Assembly: GCA_001599715.1 (NCBI GenBank)
Contig: BCHU01000002.1
Coordinates: 372,001 to 436,000 of the forward strand
Length of the DNA stretch: 64,000 nt
Reading direction: 5' to 3'
Source of the DNA: Phaeotremella fagi
Lineage: Eukaryota > Basidiomycota > Tremellomycetes > Tremellales > Phaeotremellaceae
Shown in pieces: positions 1 through 12,704 of this stretch. The translations under genes and the position numbers were made by a program. The first letter of the stretch is position 1. The number at the start of each line of letters is the position of its first letter. Below the pieces are notes generated by a model that saw nothing but the letters and a program-made list of their open reading frames with translations, was not told the DNA's origin and ran no database searches.

Positions 1-1983
1 CCAAACTGACATTTTAACCACACCCCCCAAACCTTCATTTTCCTTATCCACCCCAACATTCTCCTTAACTTCACCAACAGCGTTAACACCCTCCCCCTCC
101 TGAAGAGGCCTTTTCATCATCCACTGTAAACTCGAACTACTAGATTGGGTACTTGAATTCCCGTCTGCCAAAACACCGACACGAGGTGGTTTACCGTGTC
201 TCCACATGACCTGTGAGCCGGTTGAAGTGTCTGAATCAGCTGAATTGGGGACATCAGGTAATTGAGATATCAGATTTGAGATGACGGATTCCGTTGCTTC
301 CGGTGTATCAGGAACGATCGTCTGTGCAGCAGACGCTTTACGTTGTTGTCGTCCTTCTCATACCATCAGCTTCTAATTTGAAGTAGAAAGAGAAGAAAAC
401 TCACGTTGTCTTTGTTCTAATTTGAATAATAACCATCGCAGTCCATTTCTTATTTTTAGTTTACCATCACTATCGACTATCGTAGATTCTATCAATCCAA
501 CATTGAAAGGTTCACTAATAGAGTTTCCAAACGCAGCATCAACCTCCAATTTAGCACCAGGATCAGATTTAGTAGCGAAAAGTATCATAGGTATACCAGT
601 AGGTGACAGAATATCTTTCAATTATGTCAGTCATATCCGTTGATTCAACTCACGTAAAACTTCTTTAATCCCAACAAGTGAATTCTTATCCGTAGCGTCA
701 TAACACAAAATCACCCCTGAGACTGGTGCGATGAAATTTGGCCATAGATCTTCGGGTTCTTTACATGATAAATTGAGTGATTGGATGTTGATCTCCAAGA
801 ATTCAACTTTACATGGATGACGAAGATTACCGCCCGGTTGGATTTGAGAGAAACAAGATGAAACTGATAAAGATTATCAATATCAAATTTATCATGGACG
901 TGTGCATCACCTTACCCCTCTGTCCACCTGAATCTATTGAAACGGGTGAAGAAACTCCCCAAACTTTTGTTGATCTCTTGATGATCGTTGATTTACCTAC
1001 ACCAGCCTGACCAATGACAGCAATAACGAATTCAGAGTTGGTGGTCGAAGATATCTATATACGTTCAACCACTCTTCCATGCAATTCGGAGAATCGCTCA
1101 AGAAACTTACAGATCCGATCGCACTCGTACTAGCAATAGAACTTTGATCAACCTCACCGACAGTATTCAAAGTCGATCTAGGTTCAGAGAATTCACGAGC
1201 CAAAGTCGAACGTCTAGTTCGTAAACCCAAACCAATATTCCCAGTTGTCGTCGGCCCACTGGCTCCAGAACCACTCCCACCACCCACGCCAGAGATAGTC
1301 GGGAAATGAGGACTCAACGGTGAAGTTGAATTCGTAGAACTACTCGACCCAGTATCTGACATTGTTGAACGTATCTTCCTCATAGCTTCTGAATCGATTG
1401 AAGATAATTTGATACGAGCTGATTCGAACGCCGATTGAACTTGAACTTTATCTGAAGCTGAGGATGAGGTTGATGCTATTGGTATTGTAGGTAGAGATTT
1501 TTTATTTAGATTTTTCGTATCTTCTTCCGAGAACGATCTTTTTATTATACTGCTAGAATGCGAATTCGATCCCGAGGTAGAAGATGATGTTGGAGTCGAA
1601 CTGGTTCCTATCCCAGGTGAAGGTATATCCGAAACATCTAGTCCAGATTTTGGATTCAAACTGGAAATAAAATTTGAATCTACATTTTCACCTTTCGATT
1701 TAACGGGATGATCAGTCATGATCGAAACAGAACCAAAATCTTTCTGACCAGCAGAAATCGTTACTGATCTTTGTCGATTGATGGTGATATTTCGTTTAGT
1801 AGGTGATCCGTGACCTAAAGACGCTGTAGCTGGACTAGGTTTGTTTGAAGGATTAATTGAATTTGAGATGGTGAGAAATGAAGAGGGTGGACTTGAAGGT
1901 GAACGCTTGATTTGTTTGTTGAGATCGATATTGATATTTGATTTGGATAGTGTTATTGATGCTGGTAACGTATTAATTGACAT
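1..1983 (-). CDS. Atypical Ras-like P-loop GTPase with long Ser-rich N-terminus (partial, 3' end off window)
   Basis: Five exons are readable on the minus strand: 1111-1983, 916-1054, 654-806, 405-614 and 356 to beyond base 1. The first exon encodes about 290 residues of Ser/Thr/Pro-rich, probably disordered sequence. A small-GTPase core follows: P-loop GQAGVGKST (G1), a DSGGQR segment followed by VEFLEI where Ras proteins have the switch II region, a beta-strand GVILCYDATDKNS, and FATKSD (the N/TKxD guanine motif). The tail after the G domain is again low-complexity, with no CAAX visible before the window edge. The gene starts at the ATG at 1981-1983. Known: this fold binds and hydrolyses GTP and acts as a switch. 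Inferred: a fungal Ras/Rab-like protein of unassigned subfamily. It is not a typical Ras, Rho, Rab or Arf because of the N-terminal extension and the altered switch II. Confidence 0.75.
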
Positions 1984-4769
1984 AACTCAGTCCTTGAGGT
2001 TTGAAGCTCTAGTAGAATCGTCAACTATGCAGCTACTATTGAAAGTATTTGAATATAGTTAATTGGTGTTAAGGAGATCAAGGAAAGGATGATTGATGGA
2101 TGATTATTGGGAAGGGATGAAATAGTGTTAAAGGCTTTCCTTTACGGATTGAAATAATCAATGGTACAATCACTTGATAATCCACCTCGTGATATCTTCA
2201 ACACCTACACCTTTCCTCCAAATACTTTGATTTTGAAGACTCACATTCAATAATTGACCGTTAGAGGTGATGATGTACTCGCTTTTCTTATCAATCCTAT
2301 GTCGATCATCCCAAAATCTCCACTCCGTACGAGCACTCCTTGTACCTGACTGTGGGTGTCGTTGTGGTTGTCGTTATTGTTGCGTTGAGGTGTACAATAT
2401 TTGGTACCTAGAATTGTTGCTCTATTAGTACAGGAATACGAATGACGATTGTGGTTAGGAATGCGGTGTTTCAGTGTCGGAAACAATAAGCTAAGTGATT
2501 GGAGGTACGAACAATAGGACAAGGGAGGAGTGTAGAGTAAGGTGTGGACGATAGTTTTCACCCTGATACCAAGTGGTTCACTTACCTGAATAAGGAGTAG
2601 TTGATCGAGTGATACCCGAAGGGTTTTGACTATGCAGATATGATTTGATTGACTTTTGATGTCGATGTGATGAAGTGGTTGAAAGGGGAGCGATACAGTG
2701 ATGCTGTTGTCGTTTGTACAAAAATGATATAAGTTATATGTGAAATTGAGCTATTGTATCAAACTAGCTAGCTGTCTTCTATGGTCACCACTCATTCACT
2801 CCTACTCACGCTTTGACTGTGAATAAGCCTTGGAATAAAGCACTACAGCGTTAATTTTATTCACCATACACCTTTCAACGCTCGAGCCAAAACTCAGTTT
2901 GACTTTTAACGGAGTTGAGTTAATCTCCGTAACGAGTGTCTCAGTGACTGTGTGAGTAGATCATACATCAAATCCCCTCGAAGAACATATCATTACCAGT
3001 AAACAGTATGAAATAACGTCAAAATCATCTATCAAAGTCAGTTTCACGAATCACAATCACCATGTCACTCTTCCAATTGAGTTCCAACATTGGTTAACGA
3101 GCCAAATAACTAATTACTAATCAAACAAACAACTCTTCTTCACTCTGTAAATTAATGAAACTACCAGTCGTCGTGAGGTTCTCATTCATCTTGACACACG
3201 TTCTTGAATTGATAAACTAGCTTGATAATATGGACAACATGGATCAACTTAGCTCCAGCGGAAAAAATCGCTTCTTGGCGATGGTAGCGAACGAACCTCA
3301 AAGGAGGTGTTGTTCAAAATGACAGTTACCATCAATTCGAAAATAAAATAACGCACCTTTGACCATCAATTCGAAATTAATCTGAGTCAAATTTCTCGAG
3401 ATTCGATATTAATTAAAGAAGTAGAAGGTGGTGCCAAGTTGTTGTTGTGCTTGGAGATGAAGGGAAGCAGAGGAGATGGCTTATACTTACTCAAGTTTGA
3501 ATGAATTGTTCTCGATGACTGATCTACATGTCCTGTTAACTATCATTGACCAACGTACGACCACGACTACGACGACGACCAACTGCCGCAGATCTATTTC
3601 CAACCAAGAATAGATTAGAATTAAAATTCGAAAATAATAATAATGATAATCACGAATAAAGGTGTGTAACAAAGGAGGGTGGAAGGGACGTGCACAAAGT
3701 TGTGTAGGTAACTGTAACTGACTTGTAGATCTAAAGCGGATTTATCTTCTGTTTTTGTTTCAGTGCGATTAACCCCTCTGGGTTAGAGGTTGAATGCCGC
3801 TGGTAAGTTACTTGCATCTGAAACCGAACCACCGTTACCATCACCATCATTATCAGTTACGATCAAGACCTCGCTTAAAAAGCGGTCAAGTGATTGTTAC
3901 TTAATTATAAGGAAGTTTGGGTCATCCTTTACACCTTTAGTTGCTACTTGTTACTCCTTTCAACACGGACTCTGTGGATAAGGGGGTAGATCCTGAATCA
4001 ATTCAAGTTACAATTAGTCTCAATTACAGTACCAGAGCCATCAATCAATCTGATGAGGGATGAGTGATGAGTGATCTACAAGGGTTCAGCGACTGATTAT
4101 AAGTAAGCTGACATGAAATGATCGATTCCCAAACGACATAAGTTTTTCATCTTTCTTTCTTTCTATATTAATTAATCATTTCATCCTCTTCTCTCTTTCT
4201 CGTCTTCTCACTTTCATCCATTCATTCAATTATCTTGATTCCTTCCACTCACTTTGACCTCATCCTTATAATCTTCAACAAACCATCCCAACACGTCAAT
4301 CAACCCATCCCTCCCATCCTTCACACCAACCCCTGTCTATCACTCTAAGGAATCCACCCCCACCAAAGGAGACGTTAAAAGTAAGTTAAAGTCATTTCAA
4401 TCCCCCAACCCCATCCCTTCCCACTCCTCCTTCAAGAAAGAAGTTTCTCGTCCTAAAAACCCTCATTTACCCCTCTCTCCTCCCCCCTTGACGACTTAGG
4501 AATCCATCGTCCGTTCCTTTGTCAAACCTCGTGTAACAAACAGCTGGTTTTTTGACATCTGTCAATTGTTGTGTTTTCCTTTGTTCCCCACATAACAACA
4601 CTTAATTCGCACAGACTTGGGACAATGTAGTCGCCACCTCTTTTCATCGATCTCCAGTTACTGATTTTATTATATATAGTTTATTTTCAAGGGTAATCAA
4701 GAACCAAATACCTTTGTCATTAACGTCTATCATCATCATCAAATAACTCGATCACAAAATTCATTCAAT
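1984..4769. other. Long intergenic region, divergent promoters
   Basis: No convincing gene was found in this 2.8-kb gap between two divergently transcribed genes. The right part has pyrimidine-rich stretches (about 4140-4340) typical of fungal core promoters. A plausible 5'-UTR intron of the right-hand gene lies at about 4381-4614 (GTAAGT donor, CACAG acceptor). I saw no tRNA B-box or snRNA signature. Short reading frames here lack introns, codon bias or recognisable domains. Confidence 0.5.
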
Positions 4770-6242
4770 ATGTCCTACCACCCTAAACACGCATCCTACC
4801 TCGCTTCCCTCAAACAATCATCCTCCCAACTCTTCTCATCTCAACCTCTCCAACCACCATCCCCACCACTCCAACAACCAGCTTTCGTCGGTTCAAAACC
4901 CGTCGAAATCCCAATCTCACGTCCATCCACCACCACCACCTCCAGAGCCAAGACCCAACGAATAAATCCCAAGCTCAAAGAGGTGAAGTCAGCTGCCGAA
5001 CAGGCGTTGCTGTTGTCACAAATAGTGAGTATCGACGCGTTCACCATCGCTCGCCATCACCATCTCAATTCCTTCCATTTCCTCCTTTGTTCCCTTCCGT
5101 TGAACGAAAAGGTACATAGATACTAATTCATCATCACAGTGCAACGCAACCCCGTTTGGCATCTGCCTCAGAAACCAAGCACCCGATTCAATTTATTGCG
5201 CTTTGGTAAGTCTCTTCTCCTACTTTCCAACAACCTATTCCCAAAGAACGTCGTCATAACTTCGCCACTCGCCTCGTGTTTCATTCAGATTCCCACCTTC
5301 CACTTTCGTACCTTCGTTTCACTTCGTCCCCCAAAACACATCCGTTCCCGATTGACTCGGAGATTTTTATTGTGTAATGCATACTGACATAACTTTCCTT
5401 TTCACACAGCACGGGTGCAGGGCTGTAAGTTTATTTCAAACATGATCATATGAATTAGTGCTGATACATCAAATAGATCCTAGTAGATGGAAACACGTGC
5501 GGAAATTTCGTATGTGATCCAAGGTCAACGAGGATATGTTCCGACGGGTGTAAGTTATGATTTGTTCAAACTGAGATGAGATCGATGTAGCTGACAAGTA
5601 ACCTCTCTAGGGCATAAAGAAAATGGGAAATTCGATGAAGTAACCGATCTAATCAAAAAACGAGAAAAATATGAACAAGAGATGATCGAATTAAAAATAA
5701 AACTAGCTAAAGAAAGGAAAGAGGCGGAAGAGATCGAAGCATGTTGTCAAGATCCAGAAGGACATTACACAACATGTTTATCTTCCCCATCTTCCTCATC
5801 ACATTCATCATCAAGTTCAACTTTCTCAGATTGGTTGACAACTCCCAATCGAGGTCATTCTTCTCGACGTCCCCCTAAACCCGTTCACAACTCCCATTCA
5901 TCCTCCGACTCCATTTCCGGTTCTGGTTCTCGTTCCTCCTCTTCCCAAAATGAAATTCGAACTCCACAATTAAGGAGGAAGGTGATCACCATAGTCCATG
6001 AAGAAGATGAGATCGAGGAAATCGTTGATGAAATCATCTCAACGAATCAGATTCCTCCATTACAATCTCAAATTCAAACTGGTGTTCATGTCGACAACGA
6101 TAACGTTAGTGGTGGTCGAGTCAACAACGGTGAAGACGAGAATGATTGGTGGCTGGGGAAGTGGAACGCGGATCAAGCAAGTGAAAATTTTTTCAAAGAT
6201 CACAATAATTGCGTTACCGTCATCCCCACCGACTCCGATTAA
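4770..6242 (+). CDS. Novel small protein with Cys/His zinc-binding-like motif, coiled coil and acidic tail
   Basis: I assembled five exons: 4770-5024, 5140-5205, 5410-5424, 5477-5549 and 5611-6242. They stay in frame across every junction; the third exon is only 15 nt. The N-terminus is Ser/Pro/Gln-rich. Exons 2-4 encode a compact Cys/His segment: CNATPFGICLRN, then YCALHGCR, then CGNFVC and further Cys. The spacing resembles the short C-x-A-T-x2-G-x-C ... YC-x2-H motif seen in several uncharacterised zinc-binding proteins; that match is from memory and tentative. A charged helix of about 35 residues (coiled-coil-like), a Ser-rich linker and an acidic C-terminus with a WW pair follow. I do not recognise an ortholog. 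Inferred: a nuclear or scaffold protein. The 3' flank carries a 19-bp tandem repeat. Confidence 0.7.
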
Positions 6243-6772
6243 CATCGTCGATTCATCATTTCCCAACATCCTCAACATCTTTTCCATCTTTTTTTTTAAC
6301 ACCGGTTCAATCTACATTCATCATCTGTATCGATATTAATCAATTGTATCTACATTCACCAACTGTATCGATATTCACCAACTGTATCGATATTCATCAA
6401 CTGTATCGACATTCATCAACTGTATCACCCTGTATATTCTATACCAAGCAACATCAACAGATACCCAACAAAAACAAACAAGTTGTAAATGGTCATAATC
6501 ATCGGTCCAAAATTCGTTCGTTGTTTATAATCATCTTAATGGTTGTATAATGAATCAGAGAAGAATCTTATTCAAATACATACGGTTGAAAATCTAATTT
6601 TTTGTTTTTCGAGTTTTTCGATTTTGCTATCTTTTTTTTTGGTTGGATTCAGGTTCTTTGGAAAAAAGTTTATAATTTCTCATTTGGATCTTGATGATCT
6701 ATAGTAGAAGTAATGCATGAAGAAAAACATGTTCAGTTCTCCTAATGATATGCATTTGCATTGTATCGTATG
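6243..6772. other. Convergent 3' flank region
   Basis: Apart from the 19-bp repeat array this gap between two convergent genes holds only AT-rich sequence with T-runs (about 6597-6642). These probably serve as 3'-end processing signals for both genes. No further gene is seen. Confidence 0.6.
6326..6427. repeat. 19-bp tandem repeat, five full copies, in 3' flank
   Basis: The unit TGTATCGATATTCACCAAC is repeated head to tail five times with one to three substitutions per copy, followed by a partial sixth unit; a degenerate copy precedes it. It begins 83 bp after the stop codon of the gene on its left, so it is probably transcribed as 3' UTR. Copies 1, 3 and 4 contain TGTATCGATA on the sense strand. 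Confidence 0.9.
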
Positions 6773-9700
6773 CTAATAAAGCTCATCTTCACTATCATCC
6801 TCACCTAACCCGAAGATCTTCTTGATATCCGCCAAAGAAGTTTTATTCGATTGTCCACCGGCCAGAGAAGCGTTAACCAAAGCTGTCTTATGTCGTTCTG
6901 AGAAAAGATCGTCAATATATCTTTCAGGTCCAATATCAATACTTACGAATTTTCAGAATTCTTTTCTCTGAATAAAGCGTTAGCATTTCATTTTCGATTG
7001 ACCGATGAAACAAAGCTTTCTTTACTCACCAACAGTCCCTTTGATCACGTATCTCGTCACGTAGACAGACTTATTTTGACCTAAACGATGAACTCTATCG
7101 ATGGCTTGTTGTTCAATAGCTTCATTCCACCATGTATCCATCATAAACACGTCTAGTAGTTGTAAAGTCTCAGCTGATTTTCAAGCGTTCACCCTGAGTA
7201 AGCTGACTTACGATTCGCCATTGTTCTGGACCAAACGGTCAGTAACAAACCTTTTGAGTTTGTTGCGACGACTTACAGATTCAGTCCTACACCGCCTGCT
7301 TTTAATGATATCAAAAGTATCACTGGTTCTTTACTGGGTTTACCGAATTCTTCAACGGTTGCTGCACGTTGAGCTTGACTCATCGATCCATCGAATCGTC
7401 TATCCCATAGATATCAGTCCAAGACTATAACCCAAATAAAACCAATTTTACTCACAACCACCGTACACCCTCTTTAGTTAATGTCGATTCAATCAGATCT
7501 ACACACAAAAGCATTAGTAAGGAAATTCCTCTCAAGACCAACTAAAATCGACATACTAAGGAAAGAAGTGAATTGAGAAAACACCAAAACCTTATCACCC
7601 GGATTCTCAATTCTCATAACTTCCAAACGTCTGACCAAAGCTCTCAACTTCGTAGAAGACGCTAAATCGATTTTCGAGATAGTAACACTGGTACTGTTAC
7701 CCTCTTGACTTGAAGGTAGACCGTTTTCATCAATGTATTTCCCTGTTAGAGGGTTGACTCGTTTTCGACGTCGTTGGATTGATCTTAATGATGAAACAGT
7801 TATTGGACCTTGATCGCATGTTGGACAATTTGCTTGTTTGTTTTGATCTTCACAGTGTCCTATCCAATTGACTATACAGTCTTGACATCTGTAGCGCTGT
7901 TAGCCTCAAGCCATACTGATGATGAAACGACTTACCCTCTATGATAACATGGTAATAGAACTTCATCGAAAATCTCTCCATCACAGACCGGACATTCAGG
8001 TGTATTCTCAGCTTCACCCATTTCTTTCAACACTTTCAAAGCGTAAGCTGGATCAACAGCTTGTTTCCCTTCACCATCGACAGAACCATTTTCACCTCCA
8101 GCATACATTGCAATCATTTGTTTCAGACTTTGTTCCTCTCCGTTATCGTTACTCAACAGAGCATCTGATTGATCATCATCTTCCGTACCTTTAGCCATTA
8201 CCAGCAAAGGGTGGTCGACACATTGTCGAAGTCTGTTATTGGATAAGCGACTAATCGTGTCAGGAAAATATCCACTCACTTCATCAGCATTGCCAAGATA
8301 GAAGTATAATTGGACATAGCTCGACCTTCAGCATCTAATTCGATAAATCGTCTCTTAGCTCGATCTTCGAGTTTCTTATAGATTTGTCGTTCAGCCCTCG
8401 AGAAGACTAAAGTCTGAGTTTCAATCTGCATCCATTGAATGAGTTGAAGGTCACATGCTTTAAGAACACAACTTACATGCTTAGGAGGTAAATCAACAAT
8501 CAGTTTACCATCTTTGTCTCTCATCGTCTTTTCCCGACGCAACAGACAAGATTCCAGGATGTATTGGACTACATTCAGTGCTTTTGGATCTTGATTCAAG
8601 AAGGGTATCGTTACGAAACTGATCACAAGTTTAGTCATTTGTCATGACGAACAGAACATCGAAGATTCACTAACCTTCGGAAGAAACTAAACAGATATCA
8701 GCGTGATTCGATGGCTTTCGGGAAAGTACTCACGAATAATGACCCCAAGGTTCCAGTCTTAAAAAATGTCTATGAAAGGTAATAAGTTATCTTCCAGATG
8801 TTTTGAAGTTGACAAAACTCACAGCAACGAATACAAATCATCGAGACGATTGACAATGGGTGTACCTAAAAAGACAAGTCAGATCCAAGTCTAGGTGCAG
8901 ATCAACTGCGTTGAACTCACCCGTCAAAGCCCATCTTCGTTGACCCTTCAATTCATAACACGCCTTTGAAACTAAAGCAGTTCGGTTTTTGATGTTATGA
9001 GCTTCGTCCAGAACGATCCGTAGAAACTCGACTAACAATCGTAAGCACGTCACGGCAAAACCCCAAAACTCACAATCATAAATACTTCCACCTTCATACG
9101 AAGATTTATCCTTGTTCTTTCTCCATTTAGAGAATTCACTAGCAATAGTTCCATAGGTAGTTATGATAACATCAACCCTTTTCTTTCCCTCCAAGGCCAT
9201 CATTTTATCGATATCATTGGTTCGATCGTTGCCATACCACATAAATGAAGTTATTGATCCCTTTTCTGACATTTTACCTAGTTCTTCATGCCATTGGGAA
9301 GCTAATGAAACAGGACAAACGACTAATGTAGCACGAGGTGGTTGACTGGATTTGGGAACAGTTGGAACTGCACGCCACTGATTTGAAAGTGTTACTTGAA
9401 CGAATTTGGGTTTTTTGGATAAAGGTTCTTCATCTATTGGAGTGGTGATTTCGTCCAAAGCTTCACCTTCTCGGTTTAAATGTATCAAGGAAGAAAGCAT
9501 GCAAGTCTTGCCCATACCTTATTATATGTTAGTAACGTATGTAATCACAAAGGGCGATATATGTGCTCACCCATAGCATCCGCCAATATTCCACCTTTCG
9601 CTTTGGTATTCGATCGAGGAAATTCGAGACCAAGTTCACCAGAGTAAGGATTCCAATAAAACTTTCGCGAAGGATCAATGAAATCGTCATCATCGTCAAT

Positions 9701-11546
9701 CTCTATAGGTTGCCCTTCGACGTGTTCTCTTCGGAACGCATACCTGACCAGAGTTTCAGCTTCCACTTATATTAGACGAAATTCAAGCTAGAAAAACAAC
9801 TTACTCTTCCCACAATGGGTGCATTGTCATGTTTTGATCTCTCACGTTTTCGTTACCTTTCTCTCGAGCGTTCATCCAAGTCAGAGCTTGTTTCTGATAA
9901 GGACGTAAGGTGTAGAGGAAAGTATCTGGTGGATCTGTTTCTGCCAAAAGACTATCTCCCTGCTGGGCTCTAAGTTAATGTATCAGCTCCACACAGAACC
10001 CCAAAATGAATATTTCCTCTCACTTTCGATAGATATTATCAATCTTGTCCAATTGCTCATCATCCAGTTTTTCAGCTTCATCTCCACTATCTTCATCTTC
10101 GTCGTCACTATTCTTCGCAGATTTGATCGCAGCTTTATCGCCTCCATTCTTCGATGGACTAGGACTTCGTTTCCCGTTCGGTAATTTTGCTGTTGCATCG
10201 AAATGTTTGAGGGAAGTTTCATTGATTACAGCATGACCGTTTTTCTTTTGTGCAGCAAGTAAAGCATTTGAACGTATTGGTTTGACCCCGATTCGACCTG
10301 CAAAAGTTAGGGAAAGAATTACGGTGAAACTCACCGAAAAGAGCACCTAAAGCATCCTTCCTATTCCTCATAGCTTCCTCCTCGATAGTTTCTTTCTGCT
10401 CTTGCCAAAATGAGCCTTCAGTGGCTCTATCATGTTGTTCCTTCTTCTCGAAAGCTTCTCTGGTAAGGTATACCTTGACGTTGAGGAGGATCGTAGCGCC
10501 TGTCGAAAGAACTTGAGGACAATCGATGACATGTCCTTTTAAGGAGACTTTTGGATTGATGTCAGTAATTGATCAAATTCGATGACTCACTAACACCAGT
10601 ATCGAGTAGATGCACTAGGAAAGTGGATTCGGTCACTGAAAGTCGACCAACTAAATAACCTGATTAGCTCATTCAAGTCCTCCTTGAACTTTGCCTACCC
10701 TCTGTTGAACGAGAAAAATATCTTCGATCAGAACAATCCTTCATAAACTGATTGTACATACCAAAGCCTCTTTCATTCCTACCCAAGAATCAGCTGATAT
10801 CCCTCTAAGGACGAATCTTAGCTCACCTGAATCTAATAATCTTGTCAACAACAGGTTTAGCGCTTGTCTTCTTAGTCGGCTGACCTACGTCAATGTCTAT
10901 ATTTCAACACTGATCATAAATGACTTACAGCTACAACAGCTTTTTTTCCCAGTCCCATAGCACCCAAAGTCATCTGTTTACTAACAACAGGTTTCCCCTT
11001 TGCCTGAACAACCTTCCCACCAACTAATCTCGTCGGTCCAATCTTCTCCTTACTCCTAGCCAGGGCACTACTTCCATCATCTTCAACGATTTTCTTAGGT
11101 TTCGGTCTTTCAATGATGATTTTTGATCCAGGTGAACAATACCCTTTACCTTTCGATAAACTCCAACCTTCACATACGAATTCCCCTAGATATCCACCGG
11201 TGAAATTGGTAGGTATTGATCGAGAGGGTGAATTTGATGATAATCGTTTGAGAACATTTGCACTGGCATTTGCTGAAGAAGAAGGGCCAGGTCCTGCAGA
11301 AGGTTTCTCATCCAAGATCACTATGTCATCACTTGATTCATTCCTTCTATGACCGTTTTGCTGAATAGTCGGTTTGACTGAAGGTGATCTTCGCTTTATC
11401 GATGAAGAAGTTGATGATGATCGAGCAGGAATTACGGATTTCACTTCTGGTTCTTCGTCTTCGTCTTCATCGTCTGAAGCTGGAAAGAATAGATCTGGTT
11501 CTGAAGACGGTTTTATGAATACACCTGGGGATGGTGATCTACTCAT
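6773..11546 (-). CDS. RAD5: DNA repair protein Rad5: SNF2 translocase with internal RING E3 ligase domain
   Basis: A multi-exon gene with short introns. The start MSRSPSPG lies at 11544-11546 and the stop at 6773-6775. After an acidic Ser-rich N-terminus comes a HIRAN-type region ([12 protein letters not shown] ... [10 protein letters not shown]), then the split SNF2 ATPase: motif I reads ILADAMGMGKT (usually DEMGLGKT), motif [12 protein letters not shown], then the C-lobe with [12 protein letters not shown] and [16 protein letters not shown] finger (CPVCDGEI ... LPCYHRGCQDC ... CPTC) sits between the two helicase lobes, the arrangement diagnostic of Rad5/HLTF. Known: Rad5 polyubiquitinates PCNA with Ubc13-Mms2 and remodels stalled forks in the nucleus. 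The C-terminus is short and acidic. The Glu-to-Ala change in the P-loop signature (DA for DE) is conservative in position but worth noting. An upstream in-frame region exists, but the MSRSPSP start looks most natural. Confidence 0.95.
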
Positions 11547-12197
11547 TGTTTGAGATTTAAACATGAAAACAGAAGAATCAAGATTGCGATAATTCAATTC
11601 CAACATTTTGCCAGTCCAGTCAACCGAAATAAATTTCAAGTGGCAACGCGTCGCGATGACATTACGAAATGTGGGGTAAAAACTGTGGCGTTGTCTTGTG
11701 AGAGTCCATTCGCAAAGAATGGTAAGTGTCATTCTCAGAGATCAGATACGAGATTCTAGGCATTAAGCAGTGCTTGGTGGTGTGGGGGATGCATGAGTTC
11801 ACCCCCCGATTTGAAGTTCTGAGAATTTGTAGAGTTTTCAAGATGCGCTGTTTTTTGTGGCAGTTTCCAAAGTGAAGCTTGAACATTTGTTGGAATGCAG
11901 AAACATTCGATATGGCATATGGATGCCTTCTTCTACTATTTTACATGTTCAACAGTAGAGACGGGGAGTTAATCAGGAAGGCGACGGTTAAGAGATTGTC
12001 TATGAGTTTTTGTGATACACGAGTAACATCTCATCAACTTAGGGTGGCCTTCTTCTTTAATTCTGCGTGTAACTCCGAACAGCTAAACTCCGCCAATGCT
12101 TCGTTGTTCAGTATGATATGCATATTACGGAAGTACCATCAAGGGATTCTTTCCTACTCCAGTGGATTGTACTAGCAGTATATTTCAGCAAGACGCT
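11547..12197. other. Intergenic, divergent promoters (RAD5 / family A)
   Basis: A 650-bp gap. I see no coding sequence with support. It should contain the RAD5 promoter on the left and the promoter of the first family A copy on the right. Confidence 0.5.
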
Positions 12198-12704
12198 ATG
12201 AGCAAGAAATTGTACGAACTATCGACTCTCGCCGATCTCATTATTTCAAGCAAACACAATCCCGAAAGGTTCACATGTACTGTAAGCGAAAGCAGAAATC
12301 AGGTGCATTCTCTTACAGGTATCAACGAGAATGTATTGACGTTAACTTTCAGTATCCGCGATGAGGACTCTGTGGTCGCCATCAAAGAACCTAAAAAGGT
12401 TCTTAGGGCCTTCAGTGAAATCCTGATCAGCACGAAACATTTCCCTTTAGGTTTTCCGTTATCTCCATACAGTGGTGATGATTTTGTGTCTGATATTGTC
12501 AAGGGCGTTTCTCAGTAAGGGATGGAAAGCTGGTTTCTTCAAGGGTCGAGAAGGATCGAAGTGGAAGACACATATTCGAAGATAACTTTACCTGTTGCCA
12601 CTACCTTAGCGTCTAGTTCAGTTTTTTTTAAAAGATCTGAATGTTTCACTAGGATGGTGGTTCAACTAGCTGCGAGTGAATGCGAAGACAGAACAGTTTG
12701 GTGA
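12198..12704 (+). pseudogene. Family A copy 1, interrupted by an in-frame TAA
   Basis: The frame from ATG 12198 encodes MSKKLYELSTLADLI and so on up to a TAA at 12516-12518. The same frame then continues to a TGA at 12702-12704. Both halves align with family A copies 2 and 3 downstream: PERFTCTV before the stop matches PERYFTCR; VLRAFSEILISTK matches VLRALSEIIVSSK; after the stop, ESWF...IEVEDTYSKITLP matches QSWS...VTVDDIKSIINLP. The TAA therefore lies in a region that is conserved in the paralogs. Most likely this is a recently inactivated copy, or it makes a truncated protein of 106 residues. An intron removing the stop would also remove conserved residues, and would be only about 40 nt. 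No function is recognised for the family. Confidence 0.65.

Noticed and set aside
2247..2561. Minus-strand frame of 104 codons
   Set aside because: No domain, no intron-exon structure and irregular composition; likely random in the long promoter gap.
12480..12520. A small intron that would remove the TAA of family A copy 1
   Set aside because: It would be only about 40 nt, shorter than the introns here, and would delete residues conserved in the paralogs.
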